Part shown: positions 8,781 through 17,615 of the stretch, piece after piece
Numbering within the stretch: position 1 is the stretch's first letter
Layout of the letters: each line of letters opens with the position of its first letter
Assembly (NCBI RefSeq): GCF_018139985.1
Contig: NZ_JAGSOU010000017.1
Coordinates: 1-64,000, forward strand
Reading direction: 5' to 3'
DNA from: Actibacterium sp. MT2.3-13A
GTDB lineage: Bacteria > Pseudomonadota > Alphaproteobacteria > Rhodobacterales > Rhodobacteraceae
Length of the DNA stretch: 64,000 bases
The notes under the pieces: model-generated
What the model saw: the letters and a program-made list of their open reading frames with translations, nothing else
What the model was told of the DNA's origin: nothing
Databases searched by the model: none
Position numbers and translations under genes: made by a program

Positions 8781-8861
8781 GCAGAATCGCCCGCCGCGTC
8801 AGCGCCGGATCAGCGTGAGGCCCGACGCTCCGCCCATGAACGCAATCCCTGGAGATACACG

Positions 8862-9332
8862 ATGAAATCCGCTCTTGCCCTGCTTGCCGTCACCACGGCC
8901 CTCACGCTGCCGGGCGTGGCCCTGGCCCGTCCGGTCACGCTGACCACGACCCTGAACAATTACGGCGGAGATGGCGCCTATCTCGCCTTCTATGTCACCG
9001 ACGCGCAGGGGGCCTATGTCGGCAGCCTGTGGATGGCGGGCGGGAAGTCGAAATATTACGAGCATCTCAACGACTGGCATCGCGCCACCGGCGGCAACAC
9101 CGCCGAGATCAACGGCATCACCGGCGCCAGTGTCGGCGCCGGGCGGGAATTGTCGATCACCCTCGACCTGACGGACGCGCTGTTCGACGCGGGTTACACG
9201 CTGCATGTCGATGCGGCGGTCGAGGACATGCGCGATTCCCCCTCCGAGGTGGTGGTGCCGCTGACCGCCGAGGGGGCGGGGCAGGCCCACCGGGGCCGGC
9301 GCTACATCGCCGCCGTCAGCTACGACATGTGA
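8862..9332 (+). CDS. DUF2271 secreted protein, candidate flavin carrier
   Basis: A 156-residue protein with a signal peptide cut near residue 22 (ALA). The rest is one DUF2271 domain with the typical NNYGGDGAYLAFYVTD start and the GGKSKYYEHLNDWHR stretch. Residues 84-90 read NGITGAS, close to the motif D-G-x-S/T-G-A-S/T where ApbE attaches FMN, with Ser90 as candidate acceptor. It is followed by a PepSY/flavodoxin reductase and by ApbE. I infer that this is a periplasmic flavoprotein carrying covalent FMN. The family assignment is firm; the flavinylation is a proposal. Confidence 0.82.
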   Translation: MKSALALLAVTTALTLPGVALARPVTLTTTLNNYGGDGAYLAFYVTDAQGAYVGSLWMAGGKSKYYEHLNDWHRATGGNTAEINGITGASVGAGRELSITLDLTDALFDAGYTLHVDAAVEDMRDSPSEVVVPLTAEGAGQAHRGRRYIAAVSYDM

Positions 9333-9347
9333 CCGGGGGAGGCTGCC

Positions 9348-11558
9348 ATGATCCGCTCCCTGCACAGATGGCCCGGCCTGCTGGCGGCGGCGCTGCTGGT
9401 GGTGCTCGCGCTCAGCGGCGCGGCCCTGTCCGTCCTGCCCGCGGTCGAGGCGGCGCGCGCGCCCGCCGCGGCCGGACCCGGGCTGAGCGTGGCCGAGCTG
9501 ACCGGGCGGATCATGGCGGCCTATCCCGGCGTCGAGCAGATCCGCCGCGCGCCCTCGGGCCGCATCACCGCCTACTGGTTCGAGGGCGGCCGCCCCGGCG
9601 CGGCGGTGATCGACCCGCGATCGGGGCAGGGCGTGGCATCGGCCGACACGCCGGCGTTCGAGCACTGGCTGACGAAGCTGCACCGCTCGCTCTTCCTCGG
9701 CGACGGCGGCCGGATCGCGGTCGCCGCGGGGGCCGCGGCGATGCTGGCGCTGGCGCTGTCGGGCCTCGCGCTGGTCGCGCGCCGCGCGGGCGGGTGGCGG
9801 CGGATCTTCGCACCGCTCAAGGGGCCGTTGCCGGGGCGGCTGCATGTCGAGATCGCCCGGCTCTGCGTGTTCGGGCTCACGCTGTCCTCTGCGACCGCGC
9901 TGTGGATGAGCGCCTCGACCTTCGGCCTCCTGCCCGAGGGGGCGGGCGCGCCGGGGTTCCCGTCCGCGGTGAGCGGCCAGACCGGCCGCGCCCCCGCCAG
10001 CATCGGGGTGCTGCGCGACACGCCGGTTTCGGCGCTGCGGGAGCTGACCTTTCCCTATCCGGGCGACGCGACCGACGCCTTCACGCTGAAGACCGGCGCC
10101 GGCGCCGGCTATATCGACCAGGGCACCGGCGCGCTGCTGGCGTGGCGCGACCTTGGCGCGTGGGAGCGGGCGACGGAAACCGTCTACAGGCTGCACACCG
10201 GCGAGGGCGCGGCGCTGCTCGGTCTGATCCTCGGGCTGATGGCGTTGGGCGTGCCGGTCATGGCGGGCACGGGCGCGGTGATCTGGGTCGCCGGGCGCCG
10301 CGGGCGGCCGCGCCTGCGGTCGAACGCCGCGCCCGGGCAGGCCGACACCATCGTTCTGGTGGGCAGCGAGGGCGGCAGCAGCTGGGGCTTCGCCGCGACG
10401 CTGCACGCGGCGCTGACCGCGGCGGGGCAGAGGGTGCACATGGCGCCGATGTCGGGGTTCGCCCCGGCGCGCTACGCCCGGGCGGCGCGCATCGTGGTTC
10501 TGGCCGCGACCTATGGCGAGGGGGCGGCGCCGGCCTCGGCGCGGGGCTTCCTCGACCGGCTCGCCGCGCTGCCCGAGGCGCCGCGCGCGCCGCTGGCCGT
10601 TCTGGGCTTCGGCGACCGCAGCTTCCCGGCGTTCTGCGCCTTCGCCGACGAGATCCGCCGCGCGGCCGAGGCGAAGGGCTGGGCGCAGCTGCTGCTGATC
10701 GACAGGGTGGACCGCCAGTCGCCTCAGGATTTCGCCCGCTGGGGCCGGGCGCTGGGTGCGGCGATGGGAATGCCGCTTGAGCTGAACCACCAGCCGCAGG
10801 TGCCGAAAACCGAGGGTCTGACCCTGGTCTCGCGCCGCGATTACGGCGCCGAGGTGCAGGCGCCCACCGCGATCCTGCGCTTCGCCCTGCCGCGGCGGAC
10901 GCTGTGGCAACGGATCACCGGGCGCGGGCTTGGCCGCTTCGCCGCAGGCGACCTGCTGGGCATCCTGCCCGAGGGCTCCGCCGTGCCGCGGTTCTATTCG
11001 CTCGCCTCCGCCAGCTGCGATGGCTTTGCCGAGATCTGCGTGCGCAAGCATCCCGGCGGCCTGTGCTCGGGCCAGCTGATGGAGCTGCGGCCGGGGCAGG
11101 GCGTCCGCGCCTTCCTGCGCCGCAATCCCGGCTTCCGCCCCGCGCGCGGGGCCGCGCCGGTGATCCTCGTGGGGGCGGGGACGGGCATCGGTCCGCTGGC
11201 CGGCTTCGCCCGGGCGAACCGCCGCGGCCGCCCCCTGCATCTCTATTTCGGCGCGCGCCACCCCGACAGCGACCTGCTCTATGGCCGGGAACTGGCGGAG
11301 TGGCAGGCCGGGGGGCGGCTTGCCTCGGTCACCGCCGCCTTTTCGCGCGCGGCCGAGCGCGCCCATGTGCAGGACGCGCTGCGGCGCGACGGGGCGCGGG
11401 TGGCGCGGCTGATCGCCGGGGGGGCGCAGGTCATGGTTTGCGGCGGGCGCGAGATGGCCGCCGGGGTCGCGGAGGCGCTGGCCGACATCCTGGCCCCCGC
11501 CGGCCTGACCCCCGCCATGCTGAAAGCCGAGGGACGCTATGCCGAAGACGTTTACTGA
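9348..11558 (+). CDS. PepSY membrane domain fused to flavodoxin and FAD/NAD(P)H reductase
   Basis: A 736-residue membrane flavoprotein in three parts. The first about 320 residues are a PepSY-associated membrane region with four hydrophobic segments, including RSLHRWPGLLAAALLVVLAL near the start. A flavodoxin-like FMN domain starts near residue 333 (IVLVGSEGGSSWGFA). The last about 260 residues are a cytochrome-P450-reductase-like module: FAD-binding RFYSLASAS near 549, the pyrophosphate-binding GAGTGIGPLAGF near 607 and a VCGGREMA nucleotide-site motif near 697. It should take electrons from cytosolic NAD(P)H through FAD and FMN and send them across the membrane. It overlaps apbE by 20 bp and follows DUF2271, its likely acceptor. 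Confidence 0.85.
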   Translation: MIRSLHRWPGLLAAALLVVLALSGAALSVLPAVEAARAPAAAGPGLSVAELTGRIMAAYPGVEQIRRAPSGRITAYWFEGGRPGAAVIDPRSGQGVASADTPAFEHWLTKLHRSLFLGDGGRIAVAAGAAAMLALALSGLALVARRAGGWRRIFAPLKGPLPGRLHVEIARLCVFGLTLSSATALWMSASTFGLLPEGAGAPGFPSAVSGQTGRAPASIGVLRDTPVSALRELTFPYPGDATDAFTLKTGAGAGYIDQGTGALLAWRDLGAWERATETVYRLHTGEGAALLGLILGLMALGVPVMAGTGAVIWVAGRRGRPRLRSNAAPGQADTIVLVGSEGGSSWGFAATLHAALTAAGQRVHMAPMSGFAPARYARAARIVVLAATYGEGAAPASARGFLDRLAALPEAPRAPLAVLGFGDRSFPAFCAFADEIRRAAEAKGWAQLLLIDRVDRQSPQDFARWGRALGAAMGMPLELNHQPQVPKTEGLTLVSRRDYGAEVQAPTAILRFALPRRTLWQRITGRGLGRFAAGDLLGILPEGSAVPRFYSLASASCDGFAEICVRKHPGGLCSGQLMELRPGQGVRAFLRRNPGFRPARGAAPVILVGAGTGIGPLAGFARANRRGRPLHLYFGARHPDSDLLYGRELAEWQAGGRLASVTAAFSRAAERAHVQDALRRDGARVARLIAGGAQVMVCGGREMAAGVAEALADILAPAGLTPAMLKAEGRYAEDVY

Positions 11559-12492
11559 GCTGACCCGCCACGCGCTGAACGGCCCGACGATGGGCACGCG
11601 CTGGTCGGCGCTGTTCCACATGCCGCCCGGGTTCGACGTCGCGCCCGTGCGTGCCGCGATGGCCGCCGCCGTGGCCGAGGTGGACGCGCAGATGTCCACC
11701 TGGCGGGCCGAAAGCGACCTGATGCGCCTGAACGCGGCCGCGCCCGGCGCATGGGTCGCCGTGCCGGAGCGCCTGGCGGAGGTGCTGGCCTGCGGTCTGC
11801 GCGTCGGGCGCGAGTCCGGCGGCGCCTTCGACATCGGCATGGGCGACGCGGTGGCGGCCTGGGGCTTCGGCCCCGCCGCGGCGGCGCCGGAGCGGATCCG
11901 CCAGGCCCTCGCCGCGCCGCGCCGGCCCGCCCATGAATTGCTGGAGCTGGACGCGGCGAAGCTGCGCGCGCGCAAGCACGGGGCGCTGTCGCTCGATCTT
12001 TGCGGGATCGCCAAGGGTTATGGCGTGGACCGCCTGGCCGAGACCGCGCGGGCCTTCGGCATCGACGCCGCCCTTCTGGGCATCGACGGCGAATTGCGCG
12101 CGCTGGGCCTCCAGCCCGACGGCGCGCCCTGGGCGGTCGCGGTCGAGCGCCCCGATGCCGCCGCCCGCGCGCCGCTGTCGATCCTCGCGCTCTCGGATGG
12201 GGCGGTGGCCACCTCGGGCGATTACCGCCACTGGGTCGAGGTCGGCGGGCGGCGGCTGTCGCACACGATGGACCCGCGCCGGGGCGGGCCGCTGCCGCGC
12301 TCTCCGGCCTCGGTGACGGTGGTGGCCGGGACCTGCATGGTGGCCGATGCCTGGGCCACGGCACTGATGGTCATGGGCAGCGGCGAGGGCGCGGATTTCG
12401 CGCGGCGCCGGGGGCTTGACGCGCTGTTTCTCGATCGGGACGCGGGGGGCGGCTTGCGTCAGACGCCGGTGGGTCCCCTGTTCGCGGCGTGA
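11539..12492 (+). CDS. apbE: FAD:protein FMN transferase (ApbE)
   Basis: A 317-residue ApbE-family enzyme that transfers FMN from FAD to a Thr or Ser of a target protein. Visible family features are GPTMGTRWSA near the start, FDIGMGDAVAAWGFGP, LDLCGIAKGYGVDRLA, the SGDYRHWVEVGG stretch and HTMDPRRGGP, which contributes to metal and FAD binding. No signal peptide or lipobox is visible, although many ApbE proteins are exported. If that holds, flavin would be attached before export, or the true start differs. It overlaps the reductase gene by 20 bp. The DUF2271 protein upstream is the best candidate substrate. Confidence 0.92.
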   Translation: MPKTFTELTRHALNGPTMGTRWSALFHMPPGFDVAPVRAAMAAAVAEVDAQMSTWRAESDLMRLNAAAPGAWVAVPERLAEVLACGLRVGRESGGAFDIGMGDAVAAWGFGPAAAAPERIRQALAAPRRPAHELLELDAAKLRARKHGALSLDLCGIAKGYGVDRLAETARAFGIDAALLGIDGELRALGLQPDGAPWAVAVERPDAAARAPLSILALSDGAVATSGDYRHWVEVGGRRLSHTMDPRRGGPLPRSPASVTVVAGTCMVADAWATALMVMGSGEGADFARRRGLDALFLDRDAGGGLRQTPVGPLFAA

Positions 12493-12610
12493 CGCCGCGG
12501 CCCCGCGGGCGGCGGGGCATGCAACGCTTGTGATCCGATCGGCAATTGCCGTATGCCGGTCCGGGGGAGCGACGCGATGCTCGTTGCATCCGCAAGTCGG
12601 GGTCAGGGCG

Positions 12611-13519
12611 TTGGCATTCACAATCCGGCAGCTTCAGTATTTCGTGGCGGTGGCCGAGCACGGCTCGGTCAGCCGGGCGGCGCATGCGCTGGCGATTTCG
12701 CAATCCGCCGTGACCGAGGCGGTCAAGTTCCTCGAAGAGGATCTGGGCGTGAAGCTGTTCGAGCGCCATTCGCGCGGCCTCAACGTCACGCACAAGGGGC
12801 ACCAGTTCCTGCGCCACGCCACCTCGATCCTGTCGGAGGTCTCCGGCGCCCGCCGCGCCCTGGCCGAGGAGACCGAGGCGATCAGGGGGCATCTGCATCT
12901 CGGCGTGACCTCGCTGATGGCGGGCTATGTGATGTCCGACCTTCTGGCCAAATACCGCCGCGCCAACCCCCAGGTCGAGGTTTCGGCGATCGAGGACAAC
13001 GGCGAGTATCTCGAACATCTTCTGATCGGGGGTGAGCTGGACGTCGCCGTGATGGTGATCTCCAACCTGCACGACAAGCTGGCCCTCCAGGTCGAGATCC
13101 TGGACGTGTCGCCCTATCGGCTGTGGCTACCCATCGGCCATCCCCTGACCCGGCAGGACAGCGTCAATGTCGGCGATCTGGCCGGCGAACAGCTGATCAT
13201 GCTGGACATCGACGAGATGGGCGAGGCGGCGATGAAGCTGCTGTCGGCGCTGGGCACGCGGCCCAAGATCGCCTTCCGCACCCGCTCGGTCGAGGCGGTG
13301 CGCAGCCTCGTCGCGACCGGCGCCGGGATCGCCCTGCTGCCCGATCTGGTCTACCGGCCCTGGTCGCTCGAAGGCGACCGGATCGAATCGCGCGACGTTT
13401 CGGGCACGCTGCCGGTGGTGCAGGTCGGCATGGTCTGGCGCAAGGGGTCGCCGCTGTCGGCGGCGGCAAAGGATTTCATCTCCATCGCCAAGGGGCAGCA
13501 GACGGCGCGGGAGCGCTGA
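12611..13519 (+). CDS. LysR-family regulator of the polyamine transport operon
   Basis: A 302-residue LysR regulator with an intact helix-turn-helix (SVSRAAHALAISQSAVTEAVKFLE) and a full effector-binding domain. I place the start at TTG 12611, giving AFTIRQLQYFVAVAEHGS, the usual N-terminus; no in-frame ATG lies close by. It is in the same direction as the putrescine-type ABC operon and separated from it by 137 bp holding two dyads (13523-13545 and 13558-13575). LysR genes usually control the next operon, so polyamine uptake and degradation is the inferred target and a polyamine or its breakdown product the inferred effector. Confidence 0.88.
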   Translation: MAFTIRQLQYFVAVAEHGSVSRAAHALAISQSAVTEAVKFLEEDLGVKLFERHSRGLNVTHKGHQFLRHATSILSEVSGARRALAEETEAIRGHLHLGVTSLMAGYVMSDLLAKYRRANPQVEVSAIEDNGEYLEHLLIGGELDVAVMVISNLHDKLALQVEILDVSPYRLWLPIGHPLTRQDSVNVGDLAGEQLIMLDIDEMGEAAMKLLSALGTRPKIAFRTRSVEAVRSLVATGAGIALLPDLVYRPWSLEGDRIESRDVSGTLPVVQVGMVWRKGSPLSAAAKDFISIAKGQQTARER

Positions 13520-13522
13520 GCC

Positions 13523-13545
13523 TGATATCGGAAATGCCGATATCA
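13523..13545. promoter_or_regulatory. LysR-type operator dyad upstream of polyamine ABC operon
   Basis: TGATATCGG-AAATG-CCGATATCA, a perfect inverted repeat with 9-bp arms; it contains the T-N11-A pattern of LysR sites. It starts four bases after the LysR stop and ends 111 bp before the binding-protein ATG. Confidence 0.65.
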
Positions 13546-13557
13546 TGTTTCTGGTTA

Positions 13558-13575
13558 ATGAATTTGTGAATTCAT
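13558..13575. promoter_or_regulatory. second dyad upstream of polyamine ABC operon
   Basis: ATGAATT-TGTG-AATTCAT, a perfect inverted repeat with 7-bp arms. Its centre is about 32 bp (three helical turns) from the first dyad, the usual layout of a recognition site and an activation site for a LysR tetramer. Confidence 0.5.
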
Positions 13576-13656
13576 GCCGCTCCCCCCATGCTCTTCGCAA
13601 ACAATAAGGGGCGCGGGACTGCGCCCTCTCCAACTGTCCACATGAGGGAGTCTTCC

Positions 13657-14817
13657 ATGAACATGTTTCTGAAATCCTGCACCGTGCTGGCCGTGGCCGG
13701 CACCCTGGCCGGTCAGGCGGCGGCCGCCGAGATGCTGACCGAGGTCGGCCCCGGCGAAGGCCAGGTCAACATCGTGGCCTGGCCCGGCTATATCGAACGC
13801 GGCGAGACCGACGCGGCCTTCGACTGGGTGACCAAGTTCGAGGCGGCCACCGGCTGCCAGGTCAACGTCAAGACCGCCAACACCAGCGACGAGATGGTCG
13901 CGCTGATGAACGAGGGCGGCTTCGATCTGGTGACGGCCTCGGGCGATGCCTCGCTGCGGATGATCGCGGGCAAACGCGTGCAGCCGATCAACATCGACCT
14001 GATCCCCAGCTGGGGCAGCGTGGACGACCGTCTGAAGGAGGCGCCTTGGCACTATGTCGATGGCCAGCATTATGGCACGCCCTACATGTGGGGCCCGAAC
14101 GTGCTGATGTATTCGACCGAGGCGTTCGACCAGGCGCCCGAAAGCTGGTCGGTGGTGTTCGAGGAGATGACCCTGGCCGACGGCAAGTCCAACAAGGGCC
14201 GGGTGCAGGCCTATGACGGCCCGATCCATATCGCGGATGCCGCCAACTATCTGATGTATCACCGCCCCGAGCTGGGCATCACCTCGCCCTACGAGCTGAA
14301 CCAGGAGCAATACGACGCAGCCCTCGACCTGCTGCGCGGCCAGCGCGAGCTGGTGGCGCGCTACTGGCATGACGCCTTCATCCAGATCGACGACTTCAAG
14401 AACGAGGGCATGGTCGCCTCGGGCTCCTGGCCGTTCCAAGTGAACCTGCTGCAGGCCGACGGCGTCAAGGTCGCCTCGGTGATCCCGCAGGAGGGCGCCA
14501 CCGGCTGGGCCGACACCACCATGCTGCACGCCGAGGCCGAGAACCCGAACTGCGCCTACATGTGGATGGAGCACACGCTGTCCTCGAACCTGCAATCGGA
14601 CCTGTCGGTCTGGTTCGGCGCGGTGCCGTCGGTTCCGGCCGCCTGCACCGACGGGCGCGGCATGCAGAATGCCGAAGGCTGCTCGGCCAACGGCCTGGAC
14701 GATTTCGACCGGATCAAGTTCTGGCAGACCCCGGTTTCCAAATGCGAGAGCCAGGGCAGCTGCGTGCCCTACTACCGCTGGGTCTCCGACTATATCGGGG
14801 TGATCGGCGGCCGCTGA
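13657..14817 (+). CDS. polyamine (putrescine-type) ABC transporter substrate-binding protein
   Basis: A 386-residue periplasmic binding protein of the PotD/PotF family. I chose ATG 13657 because GAGGGAG lies seven bases upstream and the resulting N-terminus is a clean signal peptide (about 1-24, ending AAAA). The mature protein starts with the family pattern, here VNIVAWPGYIERG, and keeps aromatic and acidic residues for amine binding. Several Cys lie in the last 60 residues (ACTDGRGMQNAEGC and SKCESQGSC) and could form disulfides. A hairpin follows, then genes for an ATPase, two permeases and an aldehyde dehydrogenase, so the ligand is probably putrescine or a related diamine that is then degraded. 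Confidence 0.88.
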   Translation: MNMFLKSCTVLAVAGTLAGQAAAAEMLTEVGPGEGQVNIVAWPGYIERGETDAAFDWVTKFEAATGCQVNVKTANTSDEMVALMNEGGFDLVTASGDASLRMIAGKRVQPINIDLIPSWGSVDDRLKEAPWHYVDGQHYGTPYMWGPNVLMYSTEAFDQAPESWSVVFEEMTLADGKSNKGRVQAYDGPIHIADAANYLMYHRPELGITSPYELNQEQYDAALDLLRGQRELVARYWHDAFIQIDDFKNEGMVASGSWPFQVNLLQADGVKVASVIPQEGATGWADTTMLHAEAENPNCAYMWMEHTLSSNLQSDLSVWFGAVPSVPAACTDGRGMQNAEGCSANGLDDFDRIKFWQTPVSKCESQGSCVPYYRWVSDYIGVIGGR

Positions 14818-14831
14818 TCCGACCCACCAAC

Positions 14832-14856
14832 GCCCGCCGCCCCCGGGGCGGCGGGC
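14832..14856 (+). other. GC-rich hairpin between binding protein and ATPase genes
   Basis: A 12-base stem (14832-14843 with 14845-14856) and no T-run, so it is unlikely to end transcription fully. It probably stabilises the upstream mRNA end so that binding protein is made in excess. Confidence 0.6.
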
Positions 14857-14874
14857 CAGCACGACAGGAATTCC

Positions 14875-15861
14875 ATGACAACCGCTGTACGTTTCACCGG
14901 CGTTTCTCGCCATTTCGGGTCTGTCCGGGCCGTGGACGGGGTCGATATCGAGATCGCCGAAGGGGAGTTCTTCGCCATGCTCGGGCCGTCGGGCTCGGGT
15001 AAGACGACCTGCCTGCGCCTGATCGCGGGATTCGAGCAGCCCACCGCCGGTGAGATCGCCATTTTCGGCGAGCCCGCGCAGGGCGTGCCGCCCTACAAGC
15101 GCCATGTGAACACCGTGTTCCAGGATTATGCGCTGTTCCCGCATCTCAGCGTAATCGACAACGTGGCCTATGGCCTGATGATCGCGGGCCAGCCGAAGGC
15201 GCAGCGCCGCCGCGCCGCCGAGGAGGCGCTGGAGATGGTCGCGCTGCCCGGCTACGGCACGCGCAAGCCCTCCGAGCTGTCGGGCGGCCAGCGCCAGCGG
15301 GTCGCCCTGGCCCGGGCGCTGGTCAACCGCCCCAAGGTGCTGCTGTTGGACGAGCCGCTGGGCGCGCTGGACCTGAAGCTGCGCGAGCAGATGCAGGAAG
15401 AGCTGAAGGCGCTTCAGCGCAAGCTGGGCATCACCTTCGTCTTCGTCACGCACGACCAGGGCGAGGCGCTGTCCATGGCCGACCGGGTCGCGGTGTTCAA
15501 CGAGGGCAGGATCGTCCAGGTCGGCCAGCCGCAGGACATCTATTACCGCCCCGAGGTGCCCTTCGTGGCGGATTTCGTGGGCTCATCCAACGTCTTCCCG
15601 CCGGATCTGACCGAGCGGCTGACGGGCAAACGCGCCCATGCCGCCCTGCGCCCCGAGGCCGTGCGCCTCGGCGCCGAGGGCCACGGGGCGACGGTGCGCG
15701 GCAGCAGCTTCATCGGCACGGCCACCAAGGTCGCGCTGGACATGGATGGCATCCCGATGATCGCGCTGCTGCCCAAGGGCGCCCCCGTGCCCGAGGCGGG
15801 CGCGCAGGTGCGTGTGAGCTGGGCCGACGAGGACCTGCATGTGATGGACCCGAACGCATGA
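14875..15861 (+). CDS. polyamine ABC transporter ATP-binding protein (PotA-like)
   Basis: A 328-residue ATPase with Walker A GPSGSGKTT at 37-45, Q-loop near 83, signature LSGGQ at 135-139, Walker B LLLDE at 156-160 and the switch His near 191 (VTHDQ). A C-terminal TOBE-like domain (about 235-328) marks it as PotA/MalK type. It follows the binding protein by 57 bp and overlaps the first permease by four bases. It drives uptake of the amine bound by the periplasmic protein. Confidence 0.9.
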   Translation: MTTAVRFTGVSRHFGSVRAVDGVDIEIAEGEFFAMLGPSGSGKTTCLRLIAGFEQPTAGEIAIFGEPAQGVPPYKRHVNTVFQDYALFPHLSVIDNVAYGLMIAGQPKAQRRRAAEEALEMVALPGYGTRKPSELSGGQRQRVALARALVNRPKVLLLDEPLGALDLKLREQMQEELKALQRKLGITFVFVTHDQGEALSMADRVAVFNEGRIVQVGQPQDIYYRPEVPFVADFVGSSNVFPPDLTERLTGKRAHAALRPEAVRLGAEGHGATVRGSSFIGTATKVALDMDGIPMIALLPKGAPVPEAGAQVRVSWADEDLHVMDPNA

Positions 15862-16802
15862 GCGATGCAGCGATCGAAACCCCGCGCAGGGCAGGCTGGC
15901 TGACGTCGGTGTCGGACAGCCTCTGGCGCAACCCGCGGCTGCTGATCTTCCTGCTGCTGACGCCGCCGGCGCTGTGGCTGGGGATCATCTATCTCGGCTC
16001 GCTCTTCGCGCTGCTGGCGCAGAGCTTCTTCTCGATCGACGAGTTCTCGGGGGTGATCGTCTACGAATTCACCCTCAAGACCTACCGGGAGCTGTTCACG
16101 CCGGCGAATTTCGACATCATCATCCGCACCGTGGTGATGGCCGCGGCGGTGACGCTGGCCGCGGTGATCGTGAGCTTTCCCATCGCCTATTACGCAGCGC
16201 GCTACGCGCGCGGCAAATGGAAGGCGGTCTTCTACCTCGGCGTCATGCTGCCGCTGTGGTCGAGCTACCTGGTCAAGGTCTATTCGTGGAAGCTGATCCT
16301 GGCCAAGGAGGGCATCCTGAACTGGCTGTTCGAGGCGCTGCACCTGACCTGGCTGCTGAACGCCTATCTGTCGATTCCGGTGATCGGCGGCAATTCCCTC
16401 TCGGTCAGCTGGACCGGAACCTTCCTGGTGTTCCTCTATGTCTGGTTGCCCTTCATGGTGCTGCCGATCCAGGCCTCGCTGGAGCGCATCCCGGCCTCGA
16501 TGCTGGAGGCGTCGGGCGACCTGGGCGCGACGCCCGCCCAGAGCTTCCGCCATGTGCTGCTGCCGCTGTCGCTGCCGGGGGTCATCGCCGGGTCGATCTT
16601 CACCTTCTCGCTGACGCTGGGCGATTACATCATCCCGCAGATCGTCGGCTCGTCGCGCCGGTTCATCGGCCAGGCGGTCTATGCCTATCAGGGCACCGCC
16701 GGGAACATCCCGCTGGCCGCCGCCTTCGCCGTCGTGCCGATCGTGATCATGGGCGTCTATCTGTGGATCGCCAAACGGAACGGAGCCTTCGATGCACTCT
16801 GA
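15858..16802 (+). CDS. polyamine ABC transporter permease 1 (PotB-like)
   Basis: A 314-residue membrane protein with six hydrophobic segments. The ATPase-coupling EAA loop reads [25 protein letters not shown] near 210-240. The long N-terminal region before the second helix is typical of PotB. It overlaps the ATPase gene by four bases and the second permease by eleven, so the three are made together. Confidence 0.9.
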   Translation: MSDAAIETPRRAGWLTSVSDSLWRNPRLLIFLLLTPPALWLGIIYLGSLFALLAQSFFSIDEFSGVIVYEFTLKTYRELFTPANFDIIIRTVVMAAAVTLAAVIVSFPIAYYAARYARGKWKAVFYLGVMLPLWSSYLVKVYSWKLILAKEGILNWLFEALHLTWLLNAYLSIPVIGGNSLSVSWTGTFLVFLYVWLPFMVLPIQASLERIPASMLEASGDLGATPAQSFRHVLLPLSLPGVIAGSIFTFSLTLGDYIIPQIVGSSRRFIGQAVYAYQGTAGNIPLAAAFAVVPIVIMGVYLWIAKRNGAFDAL

Positions 16803-17598
16803 CCGCGCGCCAATGGGGCTCAAGATCGCCGCCGGGGCAGGGCTGGCCTTCATGCATCTGCCGCTGATCCTGATCTTCGTCTACGCCTTCACCACCGAGG
16901 AGAAATCCTATCAGTGGCCGCCCCCGGGCCTGACCCTGAAATGGTTCGCTGTCACCTGGGGCCGCGCCGATGTCTGGGAGGCGCTGTCGCTGTCGCTGCG
17001 CGTCGCCGCGATCTCCACCGCGATCGCGCTGGTGCTGGGCACGCTCTGCGCCGCCGCCGTGAGCCGGTCGAAATTCTTCGGCCGCGAGGCGATCTCGCTG
17101 ATGGTGATCCTGCCGATCGCGCTGCCCGGCATCATCACCGGCATCTCGCTGCGCGCGGCCTTCAACCTGGCGGATATCCCGTTCAGTTTCTGGACCATCG
17201 TCCTGGGTCACGCGACCTTCTGCGTGGTGGTGGTCTACAACAACGCGGTGGCACGGTTCCGCCGGATCTCCGGCTCGCTGATCGAGGCGTCTCTGGATCT
17301 TGGCGCGGACAGTTTCCAGACCTTCCGCCATGTGATCCTGCCCAATATCGCGACCGCCCTTCTGGCGGGCGGGATGCTGGCCTTCGCGCTGAGCTTCGAC
17401 GAGGTGATCGTGACCACCTTCACCGCCGGCCAGCAGCAGACCCTGCCGATCTGGATGCTGGAAGAGCTGGTCCGCCCGCGCCAGCGGCCCGTGACCAACG
17501 TGGTCGCGATGGTCGTGGTGCTGGTCACCTTCCTGCCGATCCTCGGCGCCTACTACCTCACCCGCGGCACGGAAAGCGTCGCCGGCCAGGGCAAATGA
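16792..17598 (+). CDS. polyamine ABC transporter permease 2 (PotC-like)
   Basis: A 268-residue membrane protein with six hydrophobic segments and the EAA loop [20 protein letters not shown] near 163-184. It completes the transporter with the PotB-like partner. Its stop lies 17 bp before the ATG of the aldehyde dehydrogenase, with the ribosome site AAAGGGAGAG between them, so uptake and catabolism are in one operon. Confidence 0.9.
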   Translation: MHSDRAPMGLKIAAGAGLAFMHLPLILIFVYAFTTEEKSYQWPPPGLTLKWFAVTWGRADVWEALSLSLRVAAISTAIALVLGTLCAAAVSRSKFFGREAISLMVILPIALPGIITGISLRAAFNLADIPFSFWTIVLGHATFCVVVVYNNAVARFRRISGSLIEASLDLGADSFQTFRHVILPNIATALLAGGMLAFALSFDEVIVTTFTAGQQQTLPIWMLEELVRPRQRPVTNVVAMVVVLVTFLPILGAYYLTRGTESVAGQGK

Positions 17599-17615
17599 CA
17601 AAAGGGAGAGCCCAA

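Noticed and set aside
8799-12014. 1071-codon minus-strand frame
   Set aside because: It runs opposite DUF2271, the reductase and apbE, which have clear domains; its own translation is low-complexity shadow sequence.
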